A stretch of DNA of 64,000 nt, from positions 434,001-498,000 of the forward strand of contig JAQBPX010000038.1 in the NCBI GenBank assembly GCA_028287305.1, read 5' to 3'. The notes under the pieces are model-generated. The model made no database searches. It was given only the letters and a program-made list of their open reading frames with translations, and was not told the DNA's origin. This document shows, in pieces, positions 16,811 through 25,170 of this stretch. The translations under genes were made by a program, and so were the position numbers. Position 1 is the first letter of the stretch; each line of letters begins with the position of its first letter. The DNA comes from Gemmatimonadota bacterium. Lineage in GTDB: Bacteria > Gemmatimonadota > Gemmatimonadetes > Gemmatimonadales > Gemmatimonadaceae.

Positions 16811-18373
16811 TTATCGAGCGGCGAAGAGCTCCTTCGTGGAGCGCGCCTTCTTCAGGACGTCCAGCGCCCTCTGCAGCTGGTTGTCCTGCCCGAGCTCGCG
16901 CTTCTTGGTGGCCGCGTCGCCGAATGCGCGGCGGCTCACGCGATGCGACAGCTCGCGATCCAGCACCACGTCCTGGACGCTCGCGAACTTCGGGTCGAGC
17001 GTCACGCCCTCCTTGACCAGCCGGCTCTTGAGCTCCGCGCGCCATTCGGGCGTGATCACGAAGCCCGGCTTCACCCTGTCCTTCAGCTCGAAGGCGTACT
17101 GGGTGAGCACGCTCACCACCTGCTGCGCCTTGGGCGCCAGCGAGCGGAGGAACTGCTGCTCATTGGTGGACAGGGTGTCGGGACGCACGAGCAGGTCCGG
17201 CGTGATGGCGCCGCCGCCGTACACCACGCGGCCCGCATCGCTCTTGTACTTCGGGCGCGAGGCGCGCGCCGAGTCCGTCTCGAGCGAATCGGGATGCACC
17301 TCGACCAGGGTTCCGTCGTCCTGCAGCTTCCGCTCCCGGTGAATGGAGCGGCCGTTCGGCGTATACCACTTGCCGGTGGTCAGCTTGAGCGAGTAGCCGC
17401 CATCGAGGTTGTAGAGCGACTGCACGAGTCCCTTGCCGAAGCTCGTGGTGCCCACCACCAGCGCGCGATCGTGGTCCTGCAGCGCGCCGGCCACGATCTC
17501 CGAGGCGGAGGCGGTGCCGCCGTCCACCAGGATCACGAGCGGCACGCCGTCGGCCATGTGCGGGCCGTTCGACTTCGCCATCTCGGGCGGTGCGTTGCGG
17601 GTGCGCACGCTCACGATGTCCTGCGAGTCCTTGAGGAAGAGGCTGCTGATCGCGAGGGACTGCTCCACGATGCCGCCGCCATTGCCCCGCAGGTCGAGCA
17701 CGATTCCCTTCGCGCCCTCGTCCTGCAGCTTCTTCACGGCCGCCGAGACTTCCTCGGCCGCATTCTCGTTGAATGTCTGGAGCGGGATGTATCCCGAGTG
17801 CTCGTCGAGCATCGTGGCGAAGGGCACCGCGGGGATGTGCACCACGCGGCGCGTGAAGGTCAGCTTGATTGGCGTGGACACGCCGTTGCGAGCGTACGTG
17901 ACAGTCACCTTGGAGCCCGGGTCGCCGCGCAACGTCTCGGAGACCTTCGGAAGCGCCCATCCACTGATCGGCTTGCCGTCGATCGCCACGATGTGATCGC
18001 CTTCCTGCACGCCCGCTTCCTCGGCGGGCGTGTTCGGGAAGACCTGGTCCACGCTGATCGTCCCCTTGTCCTCGCCGATCAGCATGCCCGTGCCGCCGTA
18101 GCGGCCACCGGTGCCGCGCTGGAAGGCCTCGCTCTCCTTGGGCGGCATCAGCTCGCTGTACGGGTCGTGCAGCTCGCTCACCAGGCCCTTGGCGGCCTTC
18201 TCGAGCAGGGCGCCCGACTGCAGCGTGTCCACGAACTGGTTGCCGACCAGGGTCAGCACCTGGTCGAACAGGCGGGCATTCGCGCGCGTCGGCGGTTCCT
18301 GCAGCAGGAACCCCCCGGCCACGATGGGCACGAGGAGCAGGACGGTGACGGCCGCGGTACGGGAGCGGGGCAT
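16811..18373 (-). CDS. S41-family C-terminal processing protease
   Basis: 520 residues with an N-terminal signal anchor (AAVTVLLLVPIVAGGFLL). A PDZ domain follows (about 92-165: GGRYGGTGMLIGEDKGTISVDQVFPNTPAEEAGVQEGDHIVAIDG). The S41 core carries LRGNGGGIVEQSL, the catalytic Ser in GGTASASEIVAGAL and the Lys in TSFGKGLVQ, which form the Ser/Lys dyad of CtpA/Prc. The C-terminal ~130 residues are an additional helical region. It cleaves periplasmic proteins at C-terminal tails. The gene is 110 bases downstream of the TonB-receptor-like gene on the same strand... in transcriptional order it precedes nothing closely, so co-transcription is uncertain. Confidence 0.92.
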   Translation of the reverse strand: MPRSRTAAVTVLLLVPIVAGGFLLQEPPTRANARLFDQVLTLVGNQFVDTLQSGALLEKAAKGLVSELHDPYSELMPPKESEAFQRGTGGRYGGTGMLIGEDKGTISVDQVFPNTPAEEAGVQEGDHIVAIDGKPISGWALPKVSETLRGDPGSKVTVTYARNGVSTPIKLTFTRRVVHIPAVPFATMLDEHSGYIPLQTFNENAAEEVSAAVKKLQDEGAKGIVLDLRGNGGGIVEQSLAISSLFLKDSQDIVSVRTRNAPPEMAKSNGPHMADGVPLVILVDGGTASASEIVAGALQDHDRALVVGTTSFGKGLVQSLYNLDGGYSLKLTTGKWYTPNGRSIHRERKLQDDGTLVEVHPDSLETDSARASRPKYKSDAGRVVYGGGAITPDLLVRPDTLSTNEQQFLRSLAPKAQQVVSVLTQYAFELKDRVKPGFVITPEWRAELKSRLVKEGVTLDPKFASVQDVVLDRELSHRVSRRAFGDAATKKRELGQDNQLQRALDVLKKARSTKELFAAR

Positions 18374-18432
18374 TTATCGCGTGGAGAGAGGGTCCTTCAA
18401 CATTTCCCGGAGTGACACGCCGGGCAATGGGG

Positions 18433-19662
18433 TCACTTGTACGGCTTCAGCTTCCAGAGCTTGCCCTTCATGTCCGAGGCATAGAGTGAACCCCCGGAGA
18501 GGTTTACACCCCATATGTACGTGCCCATGGTGAACAGCCCCGAGGGCAGGGTGCGCTGCGCGACGCCCAGGTCGCAACGGCCCTGCGCATCCTTCGCCGC
18601 CGCGGTGCAGCTGCTGAGGTCCCCGCGCACGTCGATGGTCTGGACGCCACCGTTGTAGTAGGCGGCATAGAGCACGCCGTTGGCCTCGTCGACCGCGAAG
18701 TTGTGGGTCCCGGCGCCCGGCACGTGATAGAAGGCCACCTCTCGCGGCGCACCGATGTCGGCCAGGTCCACCACGTGGACGTCGCCGCTGGAGCCCGACC
18801 CGATGGCTCCCGGCCCCTCCTCGCCCACGATCGCGAAGCGCTTCACTCCGGTGACCGGGTCCTTCAGCCACCAGACATTGTGGACCTTGAGCCCCACCGT
18901 GTACACGCGGCTGATCTCGACCGGCGCCGTGATGGTGCCGCCCTTCCCTCCGCCGCCCACGTCGAGGATGATCAGCCCGTCGCTCCAGTGCGCCAGGAAG
19001 AGCACGCCGTCGCGCAGGAAGGTGTCGTGCACGAACGACGTCTGCGCGATGCGCACGTAGACCTGCTTCGGCACGCGCGGGTCGCTGAGGTCGAGGATCA
19101 CCGTGCGGCTCGGAAAGCTGATCGTCTCGTCGATCGCGAGGAACGCGTACAGCACGCCGTTCACGCGGCCGAACTTCGCCGTGTGAACGCCGGTGACCAT
19201 GTCCGGAGTGCGCAGCCGCGAGATCTCGACCGGCTTCCGTGGGTTGGCCAGGTCGTAGAGGATGACCTGCCCGTAGTACTCCGTGGCGACCATCAGCAGC
19301 TTGCCGTCGTCGCTGACCTGCACGTCGCCCGTGGTCGTGACCGGGCTGCCCACGTCGATAGAGTCCACCAGCACCGGGTTGTCGCCGGCCACGTTCCAGA
19401 TGTGGATCTTCCGGCCCGGGGAGCTGGAGTTGAACGACCAGGTGGACGTATACGCCGTGGTGCCGAGCACGGCCACCTCGGCGGTGTACACGCCGCCCAG
19501 CGTCCGCACTCCCGCGCCGACCACGGTGAGCTCGCCCGGCGCCTTGATCGTGGTCGAATCCGTGAGCCCCGCGGTGTCGCTGCTGCCGCAACCCGCGGCC
19601 GCAACGAGAAACGCCACGGTGGCGAACAGTCGAGCCGTCACGTGGCGCGCAGGAATTGACAT
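18433..19662 (-). CDS. LVIVD-repeat lipoprotein
   Basis: 409 residues from the ATG at 19662 (a GTG one codon earlier is possible). The lipobox VAAAGC follows a short hydrophobic signal, so the protein should be lipid-anchored after Cys. The rest is a beta-propeller-like array with repeats such as GQVILYDLANPRKPVEISRL, RTVILDLSDPRVPKQVY, DGLIILDVGG and VHVVDLADIGAPREVAFY, which are LVIVD repeats. Function of the family is unknown; surface or periplasmic binding is likely. It begins 8 bases after the end of the upstream envelope-protein gene, forming a probable two-gene operon. Confidence 0.85.
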   Translation of the reverse strand: MSIPARHVTARLFATVAFLVAAAGCGSSDTAGLTDSTTIKAPGELTVVGAGVRTLGGVYTAEVAVLGTTAYTSTWSFNSSSPGRKIHIWNVAGDNPVLVDSIDVGSPVTTTGDVQVSDDGKLLMVATEYYGQVILYDLANPRKPVEISRLRTPDMVTGVHTAKFGRVNGVLYAFLAIDETISFPSRTVILDLSDPRVPKQVYVRIAQTSFVHDTFLRDGVLFLAHWSDGLIILDVGGGGKGGTITAPVEISRVYTVGLKVHNVWWLKDPVTGVKRFAIVGEEGPGAIGSGSSGDVHVVDLADIGAPREVAFYHVPGAGTHNFAVDEANGVLYAAYYNGGVQTIDVRGDLSSCTAAAKDAQGRCDLGVAQRTLPSGLFTMGTYIWGVNLSGGSLYASDMKGKLWKLKPYK

Positions 19663-19670
19663 CACTGAAT

Positions 19671-20945
19671 TTACTCGGTGCAGCGTCGCGAGTTCCCCAT
19701 CGCCTCGTGCGTTCCCGGTGGCTGGGCCACGCCGTAGCGCCCCATGCGCCCGTGCGGCGCGCCGAGCGCCACCCGCGAGCCCACCGTGAGCATGGTCATG
19801 TGGTCACGCCCGTAGTACTCGGCCGGCACGAAGAAGGCGCCCTTGGCCTGTGGCGAGGCATGCAGCAGCGCGCCCTCCACAAAGGGAACCGCCGTCACCA
19901 GCCCCCCGGTCACAACGTGCGAGAGCTGGAGCGCGGTGGTGGTCCACCGCGTGATGCCGACCAGCGAGAAGTCGTTCGCGGGGCGCTGCGTGCGGAAGGG
20001 CTGCGTGCGCTGCTCCTCCGGTCGGTCGGCTGACTCGAATCGCACCGCGGCGTTGAGCGCGCGGGAGCAGTGCTGCGCCTCCACGAGCGTCGTCAGGAAG
20101 ACGTATCCCTCGCGCGCCGGCTCGCCCTCGTGCGTGCGGGCCCACTCGGCCAGCACATAGTTACGGCTATCGGTCCAGCGCGCGGACGCGTGCGACTTCC
20201 ACTGGAAGATTCCCTGCGGGTTCCGGAACTCGGGCGACGCGATGCGCGCCCAGCTGGCCGAGAACTCGAGCGTGCGAGCGGGGCGCGCGGTGACGCGAGC
20301 CGCCCAGGAGTCGCCGAAGCGCCGCAGCGTGGGCAGGCTGGTGGGCGCGATGGGCTCGTCACCGTTGAACGACGCGGCTTCCAGCGTCGCGTGTCCCCAG
20401 CGCACTGCGCCGATCGCGATGGTGCGCTCCAGCACCTGCGCCAGGTGATGGTTCACCGGGTACTTGGCAAAGGGTCGCGACATCGGGTCGTCGCTGCCGA
20501 AGGGGGCAAAGCCATGTCCGCCGGCGAGCGACCACGCCACGCCAGCGACGGAATCGGAGGCGCCGATCACCGCTTCGTGGAGGTACGTATGCGGATGCCG
20601 GCGGTCCACGTAGCCCTCGCCCCAGGCGCCGGTGGTCAGCTCGCCGTGAGGGATGGTCTTCCCCTCGAGGTTGAGCATCAGGCTGGCGAACGCGCGCTGG
20701 CGCGGGAGCTGGAAGTGCGCGTGCACCACCGCCTGCGACAGGGCCGCCTCGTGGAGCTTCTGTCCTTCGGCGGTGCGGTCGACCGACGTGTAGAGCGGAA
20801 CGGCCGACGCGCCCAGGTGGACGCGGTTCCGGGGCGCCTCCATGGACTTGTCGTCCTGCGCCATGGTGTGATCGTGCTGCGCCCGCGCCTCGCGAGCGAG
20901 GAGCGAGCCGAGTGCGGCGAGGGTGACGAGCGCGGTGCGGTTCAT
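19671..20945 (-). CDS. Exported protein, predicted outer-membrane barrel, unknown function
   Basis: 424 residues from the ATG at 20945, chosen because a signal peptide follows directly (TALVTLAALGSLLAREARAQ). A His/Met-rich segment (HDHTMAQDDKSM) comes right after the cleavage site. The body alternates polar and aromatic residues in strands (for example TLEFSASWARIASPEF, SRNYVLAEWART, SLVGITRWTTTALQLSHVV), as expected for a barrel, but I do not recognise a named family. The His/Met start could bind copper; this is only a suggestion. It is divergent from the MATE gene (49 bases apart) and is followed by the LVIVD lipoprotein. Confidence 0.65.
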   Translation of the reverse strand: MNRTALVTLAALGSLLAREARAQHDHTMAQDDKSMEAPRNRVHLGASAVPLYTSVDRTAEGQKLHEAALSQAVVHAHFQLPRQRAFASLMLNLEGKTIPHGELTTGAWGEGYVDRRHPHTYLHEAVIGASDSVAGVAWSLAGGHGFAPFGSDDPMSRPFAKYPVNHHLAQVLERTIAIGAVRWGHATLEAASFNGDEPIAPTSLPTLRRFGDSWAARVTARPARTLEFSASWARIASPEFRNPQGIFQWKSHASARWTDSRNYVLAEWARTHEGEPAREGYVFLTTLVEAQHCSRALNAAVRFESADRPEEQRTQPFRTQRPANDFSLVGITRWTTTALQLSHVVTGGLVTAVPFVEGALLHASPQAKGAFFVPAEYYGRDHMTMLTVGSRVALGAPHGRMGRYGVAQPPGTHEAMGNSRRCTE

Positions 20946-20994
20946 GGCGAGGCGAAAGCTACCGCGGCATGCGAGATTACGCCCCGTGATCGAA

Positions 20995-22353
20995 ATGCGT
21001 GCCACCGCGGCGGATGAAGGGGGAAGCGAGCTGCGCGCCACGCTCTCGCTCGCGCTGCCCGTGGTGCTCGTGCAGGTGGGCTGGATGCTGATGGGCGTGG
21101 TGGACACGATGATGGTCGGGCGCATCTCGCCCACCATCCTCGCGGCGGTGGCGCTCGGGAGCCTCTACTTCTTCAACGTCACCGTGCTCGCGATGGGCAC
21201 GCTCATGGCGCTCGATCCGCTCGTGTCGCACGCGCTTGGCGCCGGCGACACCACGAGCGTGCGCCGCAACGTGCAGCGGGGCATGGTGCTCACGCTGTTG
21301 CTGGCCACCGGCTGCGCGCTGCTCATGCTGCCGGCGCGCGCGCTGTTCGTGCGCTTTCACCAGCCGGTGGACGTGGTGCCCCTCGCGGTGAGCTACGTCC
21401 ACATCTCCATTGCCGGCGTGTGGCCGCTGCTCGCCTTCGGCGTGCTCCGACAGACGTTGCAGGCCCACGGTCGCATCGCGCCGATCGTCTGGACCATGGT
21501 GCTGGCGAACCTGCTCAACGCGGGGCTCAACTGGGTGCTCGTCTATGGGCACCTTGGCAGTCCTCCCATGGGCGCGGCGGGAAGCGCGATGGCCACCGTG
21601 GTCGCCCGCTGGTTCATGCTGTTCGCGCTGCTGTTCATGGCGCGGGACGAGCTGACCAGCTACCTGTCGCCTTTTCATCGAGAGGCATTCGACCCAGTCC
21701 CACTGCGTCGAATGCTCGCGCTCGGGTTGCCCATCGGGCTGCAGCAGGTGCTCGAGGTCACGGCCTTCAACACGGTGGGGCTGCTGATGGGCGTATTCGG
21801 CACTGCGCCGCTCAGCGCGCACCAGATCGCGATCATGATGGCTGCGCTCACCTTCATGGTGCCGCTCGGCGTGGCCGCGGCAGCGAGCGTGCGCGTGGGG
21901 CTGGCGGTGGGGCGCAACGATCGTCCCGCGGCGCGAGCGGCGGCGCGGTCGAGCGTGATCGTTGGCGTGGGGTTCATGACCTGCACGGCCCTGGCGTTCC
22001 TGCTCGCGCCCGGGCCCATCGCGCGGCTCTTCACCAGCGATGCGGAGGTGCTGAAAGTCGCGGTGCTGCTGATCCCGGTGGCGGGGGTGTTCCAGGTGTT
22101 CGACGGGCTGCAGTCGGTGTCGGCGGGCGTGCTCCGCGGGCTTGGCGACACGCGCGCGCCGCTGCTCGGCATGCTCTCGGCCTACTGGTTCATCGGCATC
22201 CCGACGAGCGTGTGGCTGGGATTCCACACGTCGCTCGGCCCAGTGGGACTCTGGTGGGGATTCGTGGCGGGGCTCGCGAGCGTCGCGGTGTTTCTCACCT
22301 GGAGAATTCGGCGGTTGTTCCTTCGCGAGTTTCGCAGGGTTTCGATCGATTGA
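20995..22353 (+). CDS. MATE-family multidrug/Na+ or H+ antiporter
   Basis: 452 residues with 12 hydrophobic helices arranged in two halves. The first reads LALPVVLVQVGWMLMGVVDTMMVGRISPTILAAVALGSL, the usual MATE N-terminus; the second half starts at LALGLPIGLQQVLEVTAF. The C-terminal segment FQVFDGLQSVSAGVLRGLGDTRAPLLGMLSAYWFIGIP is also diagnostic. Such pumps extrude cationic drugs by antiport. A GTG at 20986 is an alternative start. It ends just before an AGTACTC heptad tract. Confidence 0.93.
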   Translation: MRATAADEGGSELRATLSLALPVVLVQVGWMLMGVVDTMMVGRISPTILAAVALGSLYFFNVTVLAMGTLMALDPLVSHALGAGDTTSVRRNVQRGMVLTLLLATGCALLMLPARALFVRFHQPVDVVPLAVSYVHISIAGVWPLLAFGVLRQTLQAHGRIAPIVWTMVLANLLNAGLNWVLVYGHLGSPPMGAAGSAMATVVARWFMLFALLFMARDELTSYLSPFHREAFDPVPLRRMLALGLPIGLQQVLEVTAFNTVGLLMGVFGTAPLSAHQIAIMMAALTFMVPLGVAAAASVRVGLAVGRNDRPAARAAARSSVIVGVGFMTCTALAFLLAPGPIARLFTSDAEVLKVAVLLIPVAGVFQVFDGLQSVSAGVLRGLGDTRAPLLGMLSAYWFIGIPTSVWLGFHTSLGPVGLWWGFVAGLASVAVFLTWRIRRLFLREFRRVSID

Positions 22354-22358
22354 TTGAG

Positions 22359-22395
22359 AGTACTCAGTACTCAGTACTCAGTACTGAGCAGTACT
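22359..22395. repeat. Heptad repeat (AGTACTC)n
   Basis: Three AGTACTC units, one AGTACTG and a further AGTACT lie between the convergent stops of the MATE gene and the NadR-like gene. Each unit contains the self-complementary AGTACT. The same 7-mer, in the opposite orientation (GAGTACT), forms a 12-unit array at 52218-52301. Confidence 0.85.
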
Positions 22396-22936
22396 ACTCC
22401 ACTTCCTCGAGAAACTCGTCGACGAGCGCGATCGCCTGCTTGAGGCGCTCATCGTCCTCGCCCTTCACCACCTCGTAGTCGGCGTCGAACTCCACGAGCA
22501 CCGCCTCGAACAGGTCGTGCATCTCGCTCCGGCGGTCCCCGCGGTCGCGCGCCGGGTCGGCGATCCACTCGATGTCGATGTCGCAGAGCAGGTAGAGGTC
22601 CGCCACGCGCTCCGCGGCCAGCGACTCGATCCACTCGGGGCAGCGCCCGAAGTAGTGCCGGCAGTAGACCACCGTGCTCAGGAGGTCGGTGTCGTGGAAG
22701 ACGAGCGCCGCGTCGCCCTTCACGGCCTGCGCCACCGCCGCATCCTCGAGCGCGGCCTGTCCCCGCGCGATCGGGCCATGGTCACCGATGCCGAGCGGCG
22801 CGACCTTCTTCGCGGCGTAGTCGCGCACGAACTCCACGGACCACGGCGCGCCGAAATGGCTGGCGAGCTGCGACGTGAGCGTGCTCTTCCCGGTCGATTC
22901 CGAGCCGATGAGAACGATGCGGAGCGGGTCCGTCAT
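22394..22936 (-). CDS. NadR-like ATPase / ribosylnicotinamide kinase
   Basis: 180 residues. The P-loop is GSESTGKST (residues 10-18), followed by VEFVRDYAAKK, LVFHDTDLLSTVVYCRHYFG and LYLLCDIDIEWIADPARDRG, which are the conserved blocks of the kinase domain of NadR. No nucleotidyltransferase or HTH domain is present. The family phosphorylates nicotinamide riboside to NMN with ATP. The start codon overlaps the stop of pnuC (ATGA), so uptake and phosphorylation are translationally coupled. Confidence 0.88.
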   Translation of the reverse strand: MTDPLRIVLIGSESTGKSTLTSQLASHFGAPWSVEFVRDYAAKKVAPLGIGDHGPIARGQAALEDAAVAQAVKGDAALVFHDTDLLSTVVYCRHYFGRCPEWIESLAAERVADLYLLCDIDIEWIADPARDRGDRRSEMHDLFEAVLVEFDADYEVVKGEDDERLKQAIALVDEFLEEVE

Positions 22937-23514
22937 GCGACTGCGACCTCCTGTCCTTCGAGGGAACGGCGCCACTCGCGCCAGCCCATCACGGCGAGCA
23001 CCAGGAACACCGCGTAGAGCACCGACGTGAGCGGCAACTTGCGAACAAGGAACATCGGAACGTACACGAGGTCGGCCGCGATCCACAGCAGCCAGTTCTC
23101 GAGCACCTTCTTCGTCATCATCCACTGCGCCACCAGGCTCACCGTGGTGAGCGCCGCGTCCAGCCTGGGGATCGCCGCGCCCGGCAGCCTCGCCGTGAGC
23201 GTCGCCAGAACATACCAGAACAGCACTCCCAGCGCTCCACAGGCCAGCCACATTTTCGGCGTTGCCCTGGAGACCTGCAACTCCGAGCGCCCCTTCCCGC
23301 CATGGAGCCAGGCGTACCAGCCGTAGATGCTGAGGACCAGGTAGACGACCTGCAGCCCCATGTCCGAGTAGAGCCCCGCCCGCTGGAAGACGATCGCGTA
23401 GAGCGTGACGTTCACGATCGCCACGGGCCAGTTCCAGATGTTCAGGCGGACGCTCAGCCAGACGCTGGCCACGCCCGTAATGAAGGCGATCCACTCGAGG
23501 ACGGACATGGGCAT
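22933..23514 (-). CDS. pnuC: PnuC-family nicotinamide riboside transporter
   Basis: 193 residues, about seven hydrophobic helices. Family landmarks are EWIAFITGVASVWLSVRLNIWNWPVAIVN (with the NxWxWP motif) and LENWLLWIAADLVYVPMFLV near the end. PnuC moves nicotinamide riboside by facilitated diffusion and depends on intracellular phosphorylation, here by the overlapping NadR-like gene. The ATG at 23508 is an alternative start. Only 17 bases separate this start from the divergent tsaC start, so at least one of the two mRNAs must have almost no leader. Confidence 0.92.
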   Translation of the reverse strand: MPMSVLEWIAFITGVASVWLSVRLNIWNWPVAIVNVTLYAIVFQRAGLYSDMGLQVVYLVLSIYGWYAWLHGGKGRSELQVSRATPKMWLACGALGVLFWYVLATLTARLPGAAIPRLDAALTTVSLVAQWMMTKKVLENWLLWIAADLVYVPMFLVRKLPLTSVLYAVFLVLAVMGWREWRRSLEGQEVAVA

Positions 23515-23531
23515 ACGTTAGCTTGTCGGGC

Positions 23532-24542
23532 ATGACCCTGCTGACCGTCGACCCGACCAATCCGGACGACGCCGCGCTCGGCCGCGCCACCGAAGTGCTG
23601 CGCCACGGCGGGCTGGTCGCCTTTCCCACCGAGACGGTCTACGGGCTCGGCGCGCACGCACTGGATACCGCGGCGGTCGAGCGGATCTACGAGGCCAAGG
23701 GCCGCCCGGCGTGGAACCCGCTGATCGTCCATGTGGCGAATGCCGGAGCCGCCCGCGCCCTGACCGCAAGCTGGCCACGCGAGGCCGAACTGCTGGCCGT
23801 CCACTTCTGGCCCGGGCCGCTCACGCTGGTGCTGCCACGCGACCCCGCCGTACCGGACATCGTGACCGCGGGCCTCGACAGCGTGGGAGTGCGCGTTCCC
23901 TCGCATCCCGTGGCGCTCGCGCTGCTCCGCGCCTGCGGCCTGCCCCTCGCCGCACCCAGCGCGAACCGCTCGAATGAGCTGTCGCCGACCACTGCCCAGC
24001 ACGTGGTGAAGTCACTGGGCAGCGCGGTGGAGCTCGTGCTCGACGGCGGCGCCACCTCGGTGGGCATCGAGTCCACAGTGCTCGACCTGCGAGACCCGGC
24101 GCACCCCGTGGTGCTGCGGCCGGGCGCGGTGAGCGCAGCGGACATCGCGGAGCTGCTGGGCGTGCCGGTGCTGCGTGCCGGGGGAGCGGAGGGTGACGTC
24201 GCGCGCCCGTCGCCGGGAATGACGGAGCGACACTACTCGCCGCGCGCCGCCCTGCGGCTGGTCGATGACGATGGCATCGCGACGCTCGTCAGGCGGGATG
24301 CGGGAGTCCGGAACGAGGCGCTGCTGGTGATGCAGTCCACCATCTCGCAGGGACTGATGGGCGCCTTCGGCCGGGTGGAGACCATGCCCGACTCACCGGA
24401 GGGCTACGCGCGGGTGCTCTATGCCAGGCTGCACGCCCTGGACGACGCGGGGGTCACCGACATCTACGTGCAGCAGCTCCCGGATGGTGCCGCCTGGGAC
24501 GGCGTGCGCGACCGGCTGGCGCGCGCCACGCGGCACGACTGA
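23532..24542 (+). CDS. tsaC: L-threonylcarbamoyladenylate synthase, Sua5 type
   Basis: 336 residues from the ATG at 23532. The YrdC domain (about 1-200) contains GGLVAFPTETVYGLGAHA, the KGRPAWNPLIVHV loop, HFWPGPLTLVL and SANRSNELSPTTA, and ends with GIESTVLDL and LRPGAVS. The extra ~125-residue C-terminal domain marks the longer Sua5 form. The enzyme makes threonylcarbamoyl-AMP from Thr, bicarbonate and ATP for the t6A37 modification of ANN-decoding tRNAs. It stands alone and is divergent from pnuC. Confidence 0.95.
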   Translation: MTLLTVDPTNPDDAALGRATEVLRHGGLVAFPTETVYGLGAHALDTAAVERIYEAKGRPAWNPLIVHVANAGAARALTASWPREAELLAVHFWPGPLTLVLPRDPAVPDIVTAGLDSVGVRVPSHPVALALLRACGLPLAAPSANRSNELSPTTAQHVVKSLGSAVELVLDGGATSVGIESTVLDLRDPAHPVVLRPGAVSAADIAELLGVPVLRAGGAEGDVARPSPGMTERHYSPRAALRLVDDDGIATLVRRDAGVRNEALLVMQSTISQGLMGAFGRVETMPDSPEGYARVLYARLHALDDAGVTDIYVQQLPDGAAWDGVRDRLARATRHD

Positions 24543-24596
24543 GGGCGCGGCTGGCGACAGGCGCGGGGCGCGTGCCCCGGCCTGCCGCCGAATCCG

Positions 24597-24806
24597 TCAG
24601 GCCACGCGCTCGACGTTCTGTGCGGACGGGCCCTTCTCGCCCTCGACCATGTCGAACTGCACGCGCTCGCCATCCTTGAGCGAGCGAAAGCCGTCGGTCA
24701 TGATCGCCGAGAAGTGCACGAAGCAGTCGCGCTGTCCATCCTCGGGGGTGATGAAGCCGAAGCCCTTGGCGTCGTTGAACCACTTGACGGTGCCGGTGGT
24801 ACGCAT
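24597..24806 (-). CDS. CspA-family cold shock protein (copy 1)
   Basis: 69 residues starting [24 protein letters not shown]1 is KGFGFI and RNP2 is CFVHFSAI. The single OB-fold binds single-stranded RNA or DNA and, in E. coli homologues, melts secondary structure and antagonises intrinsic terminators. The gene has a near-consensus promoter at 24914-24942 and a complete terminator structure at 24846-24874 between promoter and start codon. A second csp gene at 50932 has the same organisation. Confidence 0.95.
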   Translation of the reverse strand: MRTTGTVKWFNDAKGFGFITPEDGQRDCFVHFSAIMTDGFRSLKDGERVQFDMVEGEKGPSAQNVERVA

Positions 24807-24845
24807 GCGAATCTCTGGGAAAAAATGATGGATGCTCACGCCCGG

Positions 24846-24874
24846 AAAAAAAATGACCCGGGCAACTGCCCGGG
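24846..24874 (-). terminator. Terminator-like hairpin inside the csp copy 1 leader
   Basis: On the minus strand CCCGGGCA and TGCCCGGG pair around a two-base loop (in practice a 6-bp CCCGGG stem with a larger loop), followed by TCA and eight U. It lies downstream of the predicted -10 box (24914-24919) and 40 bases before the csp start codon, so it is within the leader transcript rather than past a gene end. It may also stop read-through from the kinase gene at 25171. Confidence 0.8.
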
Positions 24875-24913
24875 CCTCCGGTGCGGGCGCGCCGCTGGGC
24901 GGCCGCCGCACAA

Positions 24914-24942
24914 AAAATATTCGCGGCCTCCACGCTCGTCAA
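24914..24942 (-). promoter_or_regulatory. Sigma-70-type promoter of csp copy 1
   Basis: Read on the minus strand: -35 TTGACG (24942-24937), 17-base spacer, -10 TATTTT (24919-24914). Predicted transcription start is near 24906, giving a leader of about 100 bases that includes the terminator-like hairpin. The left end of the 188-bp palindromic element begins 9 bases upstream of the -35 box. Confidence 0.7.
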
Positions 24943-24950
24943 CGACCCGA

Positions 24951-25138
24951 ACTACGCACGCGAATGGCCGCTGAACGGCAACGGCAGATGGCCGCCGTAC
25001 GACAAGGACAACCGATCTTTTGAAACAGCACACCAGTCGGGCTCGAGCTCGACGGGTGTGCAGTGACAAAAGGAAGTTGCAGTTCTCTGCCGTTGCAGTT
25101 TCTGCAGTCGCAGTGCAGCGGCCATCCGCGTGCGTAGT
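24951..25138. repeat. 188-bp palindromic repeat element, copy 1
   Basis: 23-bp terminal inverted repeats (24951-24973 and 25116-25138) match with one mismatch; both begin ACTACGCACG outermost. An inner pair CAACGGCAGA / TCTGCCGTTG extends the stem, and the centre can fold as CTTTTG...CACACC...GTCGGG/CTCGAC...GGTGTG...CAAAAG. A homologous copy of 186 bp is at 32181-32366. No coding potential is seen. It lies between the kinase 3' end and the csp promoter. Confidence 0.88.
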
Positions 25139-25170
25139 GCCGCCAAGGGTGCCGTTACGCCGAGTGACCC

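Noticed and set aside
24951-25138. Palindromic element considered as an insertion sequence
   Set aside because: It is under 200 bp, has no transposase frame, and no clear target duplication is visible at either copy.
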